DNA of 5,142 nucleotides from an uncultured Flavobacteriales bacterium (lineage in GTDB: Bacteria; Bacteroidota; Bacteroidia; Flavobacteriales_E; Vicingaceae), in contig CALALS010000141.1 of the NCBI GenBank assembly GCA_937925525.1, positions 1 to 5,142 on the forward strand, read 5' to 3'. Shown in pieces: positions 1 through 5,142 of this stretch; positions within the stretch are counted from its first letter, which is position 1; each line of letters opens with the position of its first letter. The translations under genes and the position numbers were made by a program. The notes under the pieces were generated by a model, which was not told where the DNA came from, ran no database searches, and worked only from the letters and a program-made list of their open reading frames with translations.

Positions 1-618
1 TTTTACAGATTCATTTGAGTAGATGTCGTAATAATGTTTTACTGATTCGGCTACGCCATAACCTGTAATCATGTCGGCAATCTTGTACTTTTTGTTTACA
101 TCCGGAGAAAAGTTTGCGTCTTCTATTACTTTTAACACACCTTGTCTTAACTGTCCAATTCTGTGAATTTTAGTGGCTTCTTTAGGTTGAAAGTGACCAT
201 TGAATACACCTTCTTGTGGATGCCAAACGCCACAATCTTCAGTAATAGGAATAACTTCATGAATTTCATCAACATTTAAATCGCCACCTGTACCGTAGTA
301 ATATTTTAAGAGTGGAGAAACAGCGTGATACCATCTTCTTAATACACCTTCTTTTCTAGGGTCGTTAGGGTCAAAATTAATTCCTGATTTTGCTCCGCCT
401 ATTGCCGGACCAGAAACGGTAAACTTAACTTCCATGGTTTTTGCTAGCGAAACTACTTCGTGCTTGTCTAGCCCAACCCTCATTCTAGTTCCACCACCTG
501 CTGCACCACCTCTGAGTGAATTAATAACTACCCATCCTTCAGCTTCAGTTTCCGGGTCTTTCCACTCAAAGACAATTTCCGGTTGTTTGTTTTCAAATTT
601 TTTAAGTAACTCTAACAT
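1..618 (-). CDS. Glu/Leu/Phe/Val dehydrogenase, N-terminal part (runs off left edge)
   Basis: NAD(P)-dependent amino-acid dehydrogenase of the glutamate/leucine/phenylalanine/valine family, which reversibly deaminates an L-amino acid to its 2-oxo acid and ammonia in the cytoplasm. Only the first 206 residues are present, covering the dimerization/substrate domain. Visible motifs: GGGTRM (41-46); the substrate-binding Lys in AKTMEVK (K65); the family signature IGGAKSGINFDP (73-84) with catalytic Lys K77; and GTGGDLNVDE (109-118), where D113 aligns with the catalytic Asp of the family. TGYGV (185-189) leads into the Rossmann NAD domain, whose nucleotide-binding Gly motif lies outside the window. 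The ATG at 618 is the first start after an in-frame TAG at 627-625. The gene lies 42 nt downstream of anmK on the same strand, so co-transcription is likely. A segment of about 30 residues (around 126-157) between the catalytic Asp and the Rossmann lead-in looks longer than in Bacillus leucine dehydrogenase. Substrate choice (Glu or branched-chain) cannot be settled from this half. Confidence 0.93.
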   Translation of the reverse strand, partial: MLELLKKFENKQPEIVFEWKDPETEAEGWVVINSLRGGAAGGGTRMRVGLDKHEVVSLAKTMEVKFTVSGPAIGGAKSGINFDPNDPRKEGVLRRWYHAVSPLLKYYYGTGGDLNVDEIHEVIPITEDCGVWHPQEGVFNGHFQPKEATKIHRIGQLRQGVLKVIEDANFSPDVNKKYKIADMITGYGVAESVKHYYDIYSNESVK

Positions 619-638
619 TGCTTTCTATTAAATCAGCG

Positions 639-646
639 CAAATATA
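639..646 (-). promoter_or_regulatory. Possible -7 box for the amino-acid dehydrogenase
   Basis: On the minus strand the gap between anmK and the dehydrogenase contains TATATTTG, an exact match to the Bacteroidota -7 consensus TAnnTTTG. Transcription would begin around position 632, giving a leader of only about 14 nt. No TTG or TTTG is found at the expected distance upstream (about 666-669), so this may be chance in AT-rich DNA. If real, it would let the dehydrogenase be transcribed apart from anmK. Confidence 0.3.
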
Positions 647-660
647 AAAACACTAATCAC

Positions 661-1734
661 TTATTGCATATAAATGGCTCCACCTATATTATCTTTTTTT
701 GCACCGGTAACTGAACTAAGGCAGTTAACCTTATTTTCCCACCTTAATAAGCCCAAGAAAGCAAATATTAAAGCTTCCTTGTAATTAACTATCTGCGCAT
801 CAGGAATAATAATTTCATGATGCGTCATGGTTTTTAACGTTTCAATTAAAAAGGAATTAAATGCACCTCCTCCGGTAACTAAAACCTTTTCTGGTCTTTC
901 ATTTCCATTTATAGTTTCGGCTATTTGCTTTGCAATGTGAAATACAGCGGTGGTAAGAATATTTTTTGGTTCGTCTTTATACATTTCGGTAAACGGGAAA
1001 ATACTTTCTTTAACCCATTCTATACCTAAAGATTTTGGGCTATTACTTTGATAAAAGTCTAACCTATTAAGATTTTCAAGCAGAGGGTAAATTATTTCAC
1101 CTTCTCTGGCGAAGTCTCCATTTTTGTCAAAATCAGCCTCAAATTTTTTGGAATAGTGATTTAGTAAAATATTACAAACGCACACATCATGGGCAATGGT
1201 ATTATTTTCATCTTCATAGGAAACATTTGCTATACCACCTAAATTTAATCTGTATTTATAGTCAGAAAATAACAACCTATCTCCAATGGGAACTAGTGGC
1301 GCACCATTTCCTTCTAGCGCAACATCTAATGACCTAAAATCACAAATGACAGGTAGGTTGCATTCTGCTGCAATAGATGCGCCTGAGCCTATTTGCATGG
1401 TTATTTTTTGTTTAGGCTGATGAAATATAGTATGGCCATGTGATGAAACAAAATCACAAGATAAATTGTTTCTTTTTATAAAGTCATTTACTTTTTTCCC
1501 AATGAACTCACCTAATTTTACATCTAAATACTTTAATTCAAGCGCAGTAAAATGTAATGCATTAGATAATTTGAGTTGTTGTTTTTTGGTGTAATTAATA
1601 GTTTCAGAATGGTTGATTTTATAACTCCAAGCTCCATTATTATTTTTAAAAGTGCAATGTGCTATGTCAAGCCCATCAAGAGATGTTCCGGACATAATAC
1701 CTATAATTTGATATTGCGATTTAGGAGTTTGCAA
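661..1734 (-). CDS. anmK: Anhydro-N-acetylmuramic acid kinase
   Basis: Cytoplasmic sugar kinase of the ASKHA fold. It hydrolyses the 1,6-anhydro ring of anhydro-MurNAc and phosphorylates it to MurNAc-6-phosphate in peptidoglycan recycling; the etherase MurQ normally acts next but is not in this window. The 357 residues fit the family (about 350-370). Motifs in order: phosphate-1 loop MSGTSLDG (14-21), SHGHTIFHQP (98-107), DFRSLDVALEGNGAPLVP (132-149), NLGGIAN (164-170), HDVCVCN (182-188) with D183 in the catalytic-Asp position, DKNGDFAREG (203-212), PKSLGIEW (233-240), VTGGGAFN (286-293), and a C-terminal VTGAKKDNIGG (342-352). The proteobacterial DTGPGN motif is replaced by DVCVCN, apparently a lineage variant. 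The start is awkward: an in-frame TAA at 1740-1738 leaves TTG at 1734 as the only start that keeps the first beta strand, because the next ATG (M14) lies inside the phosphate loop. It is divergent from the acyl-CoA dehydrogenase and upstream of the amino-acid dehydrogenase. Confidence 0.95.
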   Translation of the reverse strand: MQTPKSQYQIIGIMSGTSLDGLDIAHCTFKNNNGAWSYKINHSETINYTKKQQLKLSNALHFTALELKYLDVKLGEFIGKKVNDFIKRNNLSCDFVSSHGHTIFHQPKQKITMQIGSGASIAAECNLPVICDFRSLDVALEGNGAPLVPIGDRLLFSDYKYRLNLGGIANVSYEDENNTIAHDVCVCNILLNHYSKKFEADFDKNGDFAREGEIIYPLLENLNRLDFYQSNSPKSLGIEWVKESIFPFTEMYKDEPKNILTTAVFHIAKQIAETINGNERPEKVLVTGGGAFNSFLIETLKTMTHHEIIIPDAQIVNYKEALIFAFLGLLRWENKVNCLSSVTGAKKDNIGGAIYMQ

Positions 1735-1758
1735 AACTTATTAAATACATTATTTTTG
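1728..1758 (+). promoter_or_regulatory. Bacteroidota-type promoter of the acyl-CoA dehydrogenase
   Basis: TTTG at 1728-1731 and TATTTTTG at 1751-1758 are separated by exactly 19 nt. This matches the Bacteroidota housekeeping promoter form (TTTG at about -33, TAnnTTTG at about -7). The predicted start near 1765 gives a leader of about 40 nt before the ATG at 1805. The -33 element lies inside the first codons of anmK on the other strand. The match was made by eye and there are no expression data. Confidence 0.65.
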
Positions 1759-1769
1759 TTCGCCTTATA

Positions 1770-1800
1770 TAAAAGTATAAAAAGATTTTAATTCTAGAAA
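1770..1800 (-). promoter_or_regulatory. anmK: Weak candidate promoter of anmK
   Basis: Reading the minus strand, TTTC (1800-1797) and TACTTTTA (1777-1770) are spaced by 19 nt. This is one mismatch in each element from TTTG-N19-TAnnTTTG. The start would fall near 1763, about 29 nt before the TTG start of anmK. In DNA this AT-rich a near-match can arise by chance, so it is only the best available candidate in the 70-bp gap. Confidence 0.28.
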
Positions 1801-1804
1801 TAAT

Positions 1805-2947
1805 ATGGACTTTCAATTAACTGAAGAGCAAATAGCGGTTAGAGATGCAGCTAGAGATTTTGCGCAAAACGTATTAAAACCAGGTGTTATTGAGCGTGAT
1901 GAAAAACAACAATTTCCTGCTGAAGAGATAAAGCAGCTTGGCGAATTGGGATTTCTAGGAATGATGGTTGATCCAAAGTATGGTGGTGGTGGAATGGATG
2001 CCGTCTCTTATGTTTTGGCAATGGAAGAAATATCCAAAGTTGATGCGTCTTGTTCAGTAGTAATGTCTGTAAATAATTCTCTTTACTGTTGGGGAATAGA
2101 GGCTTTTGGAACAGAGGAGCAAAAACAAAAATACCTAGTGCCATGCGCTAAAGGCGAAAAAATAGGTGCTTTTTGCTTATCAGAGCCTGAAGCTGGTTCT
2201 GATGCTACATCTCAAAGAACTACTGCTATTGATAAGGGAGACCATTATTTGTTAAATGGAACTAAAAACTGGATTACAAATGGAGGAAGTGCTTCTTACT
2301 ATATTGTAATTGCACAAACTGATGTAGAGAAAAAACATAGAGGAATTAATGCTTTTATCGTTGAAAAAGGGATGGAAGGATTTATAGTAGGAGCCAAAGA
2401 GAATAAGTTGGGTATTAGAGCTTCTGATACGCATACACTAATGTTTAATGATGTAAAAGTTCCTAAAGAAAATAGAATAGGAGAGGATGGGTTTGGTTTT
2501 AAATTCGCTATGATGATTTTATCAGGAGGAAGGATTGGAATCGCTTCTCAAGCTTTAGGTATTGCTTCAGGTGCTTATGAGTTAGCTTTAGCATATTCTA
2601 AAGAAAGAAAAGCATTTGGAAAGCCTATTTCAGAGCATCAAGCCATTGCTTTTAAATTGGCTGATATGGCTACAGAAATTGAGGCTGCTAGATTATTATG
2701 CTTAAAAGCTGCTAGACTAAAAGATCTTCATCAAAATTTTGATCGGGCTAGTTCTATGGCCAAGCTTTATGCTTCAAGAGTTGCTATGGAAACAACGGTA
2801 GAAGCTGTTCAAATTCACGGTGGATATGGTTTTGTTAAAGAATATCATGTAGAAAGATTGATGCGTGATGCAAAAATCACCCAAATTTATGAGGGTACTA
2901 GTGAGGTTCAGAAAATTGTAATATCAAGAGATATTTTAAAAGGCTAA
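1805..2947 (+). CDS. Acyl-CoA dehydrogenase, short-chain (butyryl-CoA) type
   Basis: FAD-dependent cytoplasmic enzyme that introduces the alpha,beta double bond into acyl-CoA in fatty-acid or amino-acid catabolism, passing electrons to electron-transfer flavoprotein. The 380 residues are full length for the family. In order: N-terminal helical domain (about 1-115); middle beta domain with signature CLSEPEAGSDA (124-134) and WITNG (156-160); C-terminal helical domain with GGRIGIASQALGIA (241-254), RKAFGKPISEHQ (268-279), QIHGGYGF (336-343) and IYEGTSE (361-367). E363 is the catalytic base at the position used by short- and medium-chain enzymes. Isovaleryl-CoA dehydrogenase instead carries its Glu just before the Arg of the GGR segment, which is Gly here (G242), so that assignment is disfavoured. 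The GRIGIASQALGIA segment closely resembles SCAD. ATG 1805 follows an in-frame TAA at 1778, and A/T-rich sequence with no Shine-Dalgarno precedes it. It is divergent from anmK and ends overlapping the murF stop. Exact chain length is inferred. Confidence 0.96.
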   Translation: MDFQLTEEQIAVRDAARDFAQNVLKPGVIERDEKQQFPAEEIKQLGELGFLGMMVDPKYGGGGMDAVSYVLAMEEISKVDASCSVVMSVNNSLYCWGIEAFGTEEQKQKYLVPCAKGEKIGAFCLSEPEAGSDATSQRTTAIDKGDHYLLNGTKNWITNGGSASYYIVIAQTDVEKKHRGINAFIVEKGMEGFIVGAKENKLGIRASDTHTLMFNDVKVPKENRIGEDGFGFKFAMMILSGGRIGIASQALGIASGAYELALAYSKERKAFGKPISEHQAIAFKLADMATEIEAARLLCLKAARLKDLHQNFDRASSMAKLYASRVAMETTVEAVQIHGGYGFVKEYHVERLMRDAKITQIYEGTSEVQKIVISRDILKG

Positions 2948-4206
2948 GGAATATCTTCTACTATATCTTCCAGTTTAATTCCTCTAGAACCTTTTATTAG
3001 AATGTGAAATCCATTTAGGTTTGAAAGTATTTTTTCTTCCTTTAAATTGTTAGTTGTACTAAAGAATTTTTGTGTACTGTTTTCACAATTCTTAAACTGA
3101 TTGCCAACAAAGTAAGTAGTAATATTTAATTCTGTTGCCAGTGACACAATTTTTTGGTGCTCTTGATTACTAATATTTCCCAATTCTAGCATATCTCCTA
3201 AAATCATGAGTTTATTTTTAGTATTAACTTCGGCAAAGTTTTTTATAGCTGCCTCCATACTGCTCGGGTTTGCATTATAGGCATCTAAATAAATAGTGTT
3301 TGTTTTAGTAGTAATGACTTGACTTCTATTATTTTCAGAAACATAATTTTCTAGCCCTTTAATTATTTTTTCTTGTGGAACTTTAAAGTATTCTCCAATA
3401 GCTATTGCGGTTAGAATATTATCTAAATTATATCCGCCATATAGTTTTGTAGATACTTTCTCTCTCTTGTAGTCAAAAGAAATAAAGGGAGATGTTTGGA
3501 TATTAGAAATTTCAAGAATAGAGGTATTATAGATTTCCAATTTATTATTTACCGCCTTTTCTTTTAGATGTTTAAGTGTATCGTTTAAAAATACTACTCC
3601 ACTTTTTTCAAGAAATCTATATAGTTCGGTTTTGGTAGAAATCACTCCTTCCAAACTGCCAAATCCTTCAATATGTGCCATGCCAATATTTGTAATGACT
3701 CCGAAGTTTGGTTCTGCAATTTCACTTAGTTCTTTTATGTCTCCCGGTTTATTTGCCCCCATTTCAATAATTGCTATTTCGTGCTCTTTGTTGACTTCTA
3801 AAACAGAAAGAGGCACTCCAATATGGTTGTTTAGATTGCCTTTAGTGGCATATGTTTTATAGTGTTGTGATAAAACAGCGTACATTAGCTCTTTTGTAGT
3901 TGTTTTACCATTCGAGCCAGTTATTCCAATTATTGGCATGGAAAGATGCTTTCTATGGAAATTGGAAAGTTCTTGAAGTGTTTGTAGAGTATTTTTAACA
4001 ACGATATATCGGTCATCTTTTTTATACTTTTCATCTGAAATAACCGCATAGGCTGCTCCTTTTTCAATTGCTGATTCTGCAAATTCGTTTGCGTTAAAAT
4101 TTGGGCCGGAAAGTGCAAAAAATATAGATCCTTCAGAAAGTTTCCTAGTATCTGTAGATATTTTAAGATGCTTTGTATATAGTTGATATAATTGTTCGAT
4201 TATCAT
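2944..4206 (-). CDS. murF: UDP-MurNAc-tripeptide:D-alanyl-D-alanine ligase
   Basis: ATP-dependent Mur ligase that adds D-Ala-D-Ala to UDP-MurNAc-tripeptide, the last cytoplasmic step in building the peptidoglycan precursor. From ATG 4206 it has 420 residues, a little shorter than E. coli MurF (about 450). N-terminal UDP-binding domain with STDTRK (17-22) and GSIFFAL (26-32); central ATPase domain with P-loop GITGSNGKTTTKE (94-106), GNLNNHIGVPL (123-133), EMGA (148-151), AHIEGFGS (177-184) and STKTEL (190-195), where K192 sits at the likely carbamylated-Lys position; C-terminal domain with DAYNANPSSMEAA (308-320), GDMLELG (337-343) and IKGSRGIKLE (404-413). An in-frame TTG at 4233 would add nine residues but lies inside the terminator hairpin, and those residues resemble nothing in MurF starts. 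ATG 4206 is therefore preferred. It lies 62 nt downstream of gldJ on the same strand, an order I recall from other flavobacteria. The stop TAG overlaps the stop of the convergent acyl-CoA dehydrogenase. Confidence 0.96.
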   Translation of the reverse strand: MIIEQLYQLYTKHLKISTDTRKLSEGSIFFALSGPNFNANEFAESAIEKGAAYAVISDEKYKKDDRYIVVKNTLQTLQELSNFHRKHLSMPIIGITGSNGKTTTKELMYAVLSQHYKTYATKGNLNNHIGVPLSVLEVNKEHEIAIIEMGANKPGDIKELSEIAEPNFGVITNIGMAHIEGFGSLEGVISTKTELYRFLEKSGVVFLNDTLKHLKEKAVNNKLEIYNTSILEISNIQTSPFISFDYKREKVSTKLYGGYNLDNILTAIAIGEYFKVPQEKIIKGLENYVSENNRSQVITTKTNTIYLDAYNANPSSMEAAIKNFAEVNTKNKLMILGDMLELGNISNQEHQKIVSLATELNITTYFVGNQFKNCENSTQKFFSTTNNLKEEKILSNLNGFHILIKGSRGIKLEDIVEDIP

Positions 4207-4212
4207 TTGGCG

Positions 4213-4250
4213 AAAATAAAAAAGGCTGCTCAAATTTTGAACAGCCTTTT
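4213..4250 (-). terminator. Intrinsic terminator after gldJ
   Basis: Perfect 9-bp arms AAAAGGCTG (4220-4228) and CAGCCTTTT (4242-4250) pair. The stem can extend past one C/A mismatch by TCAA/TTGA around a 3-nt loop. Read on the minus strand, the stem is followed by a T-rich run (positions 4223 down to 4213, interrupted once), the classical rho-independent form. It begins 19 nt past the gldJ stop and ends only 6 nt before the murF ATG. The plus-strand reading also ends in four T, but no plus-strand gene reaches it. Confidence 0.85.
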
Positions 4251-4268
4251 ATGAAAGTTATTAATAAA

Positions 4269-5142
4269 TTATTTTCCTAAACCTACCGGGCTTCCTACTC
4301 TTGTCATAGCGCATCTGAATCCAATAAATTCAGTTGCTTGATCTTCTTCTAAAAATCTTCTTGTTCCAGGGTTAAGCCAGTATGCTCTGTCTTTCCAAGA
4401 ACCACCTTTATATACTCTAACTCTATCATTTACAAGAGAAGTTGCAGAGTATTCATACATAGAACGGTTGCCAATATCTTTAACTCCTTCTTCGCCTTCA
4501 ATATAGTATATTGTTGATTCCCAGTGACCATCTACATAGTTAATGTTATCGGCTTGTCTGTAATTTCTTCTTTCCTGAAGATTATCTAACTCCATATTAA
4601 CTTCTCTATATATTAACTTACCTAAAGAATCTTTCTCAGCTATTAGCCCATCTTCATCAAGTTGCTTAGTTTCAAATACGTTACCTCTAAATGGTCTAAA
4701 ATCTTGAGCATCTTCAAAAGTTAATGGTCTGTATACATCCATTACCCACTCACTCACGTTACCGGCCATATTATATAATCCATAGTCATTAGGCCAGTAA
4801 GAAAATACAGGAGCGGTAATATCTGCGTTATCATTTAATTTACCTGCAACTCCCATATTATCACCTCTACTTCTCTTAAAGTTAGCGAGAATTTGTCCTA
4901 AGTATTTTATATCAGAGTTTCTTACAGCATGTCCATTCCAAGGATATAATTTTCTGTCGGCAATAAGTTCTTCAACTGCATTACCTATTAGTCCGTAAGC
5001 CGCAAATTCCCACTCTGCTTCAGTTGGAAGTCTATACTTTGGTAAAAGAATTCCATCTTCTAATCTAACGTTTCTATAGTCTCTGTTCGGATTTAAGTCT
5101 TCTAAACCTTCTACTCTTTTACCAGTTTCATATTGTCCGGCA
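4269..5142 (-). CDS. gldJ: Gliding motility lipoprotein GldJ, C-terminal part (runs off right edge)
   Basis: C-terminal 290 residues of a formylglycine-generating-enzyme/sulfatase-modifying (SUMF1) fold protein. The frame stays open to the right edge, so the Met encoded at 4856 is internal and not a start. The lipoprotein signal and N-terminal half are outside the window (GldJ is usually about 560 residues). Motifs in fragment numbering: YRLPTEAEWEFAA (36-48), the fold hallmark; YGLYNMAGNVSEWV (120-133); an acidic insert of about 100 residues (140-240) as in Gld proteins; then VYKGGSWKDRAYWLNPGTRR (243-262) and IGFRCAMTRVG (273-283). GldJ and its paralogue GldK share these motifs. The downstream gene here is murF rather than gldL, which favours GldJ. 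In Flavobacterium johnsoniae GldJ is an outer-membrane lipoprotein needed for gliding and type IX secretion, and its extreme C-terminus has been linked to motility. Here the tail ends VGSPVGLGK and looks intact. A terminator follows. Confidence 0.9.
   Translation of the reverse strand, partial: AGQYETGKRVEGLEDLNPNRDYRNVRLEDGILLPKYRLPTEAEWEFAAYGLIGNAVEELIADRKLYPWNGHAVRNSDIKYLGQILANFKRSRGDNMGVAGKLNDNADITAPVFSYWPNDYGLYNMAGNVSEWVMDVYRPLTFEDAQDFRPFRGNVFETKQLDEDGLIAEKDSLGKLIYREVNMELDNLQERRNYRQADNINYVDGHWESTIYYIEGEEGVKDIGNRSMYEYSATSLVNDRVRVYKGGSWKDRAYWLNPGTRRFLEEDQATEFIGFRCAMTRVGSPVGLGK

Noticed and set aside
434..631. Plus-strand reading frame of 65 codons
   Set aside because: Antisense shadow of the amino-acid dehydrogenase, whose motifs are clear on the minus strand; the low-complexity product has no recognisable features.
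1576..1791. Plus-strand reading frame crossing the anmK start
   Set aside because: Antisense to the conserved N-terminus of AnmK and through the promoter region; no recognisable protein features.
1887..2434. Minus-strand reading frames inside the acyl-CoA dehydrogenase
   Set aside because: Shadows of a strongly conserved gene on the plus strand.
2948..2971. Possible hairpin GGAA...TTCC just after the acyl-CoA dehydrogenase stop
   Set aside because: Only about four pairs with a large loop, no T-tract, and it lies within the murF coding end. Not a credible terminator.
4207..4233. TTG start giving murF nine extra residues
   Set aside because: It lies inside the gldJ terminator stem-loop, and the residues MSSLFYFRQ do not resemble a MurF N-terminus. 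ATG 4206 fits family starts.
4269..4856. A 195-residue stand-alone gene starting at the ATG at 4856
   Set aside because: The same frame stays open to the right edge and encodes further typical SUMF1-fold sequence (YRLPTEAEWEFAA). The Met is internal to gldJ.
1..5142. Mobile element, defence system, CRISPR array or tRNA
   Set aside because: All DNA is accounted for by five housekeeping-type genes with short gaps. I saw no direct repeats, terminal inverted repeats or tRNA-like folds.

Overview
The window reads as ordinary core chromosome from a low-GC, AT-rich member of the Bacteroidota, most likely a Flavobacteriia-type gliding or T9SS-bearing bacterium. The evidence is the GldJ-type gene next to murF, the lack of Shine-Dalgarno sequences before the starts, promoter candidates of the Bacteroidota form (TTTG, about 19 nt, TAnnTTTG), and protein variants typical of that phylum. 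I see no RNA gene, insertion sequence, CRISPR array or prophage remnant, and no gene-free stretch longer than about 75 bases.

Layout, left to right. (1) Positions 1-618, minus strand: N-terminal 206 codons of a Glu/Leu/Phe/Val dehydrogenase; the rest lies off the left edge. (2) Positions 661-1734, minus: anmK, anhydro-N-acetylmuramic acid kinase, 42 nt upstream of the dehydrogenase and probably co-transcribed with it. (3) Positions 1735-1804: a 70-bp divergent intergenic region with a very good Bacteroidota promoter for the rightward gene and a weaker one for anmK. (4) Positions 1805-2947, plus: a short-chain (butyryl-CoA type) acyl-CoA dehydrogenase, the only plus-strand gene. (5) Positions 2944-4206, minus: murF, which meets the acyl-CoA dehydrogenase tail to tail with a 4-nt overlap of the two stop codons. 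(6) Positions 4213-4250: a strong hairpin-plus-U-tract terminator. (7) Positions 4269-5142, minus: C-terminal 290 codons of gldJ, whose 5' half is off the right edge.

Functionally, murF (last cytoplasmic step of UDP-MurNAc-pentapeptide synthesis) and anmK (re-entry of recycled anhydro-MurNAc) both serve peptidoglycan. The acyl-CoA dehydrogenase and the amino-acid dehydrogenase are catabolic, and GldJ belongs to the gliding motility/type IX secretion machinery. I see no sign that these form one dedicated system. The points worth a second look are small-scale: the unusual anmK start (TTG, or a one-base frameshift from an upstream ATG), the non-standard active-site motif of AnmK, the apparently face-to-face promoters between anmK and the acyl-CoA dehydrogenase, the stop-stop overlap, and the terminator placed almost directly against the murF start codon.
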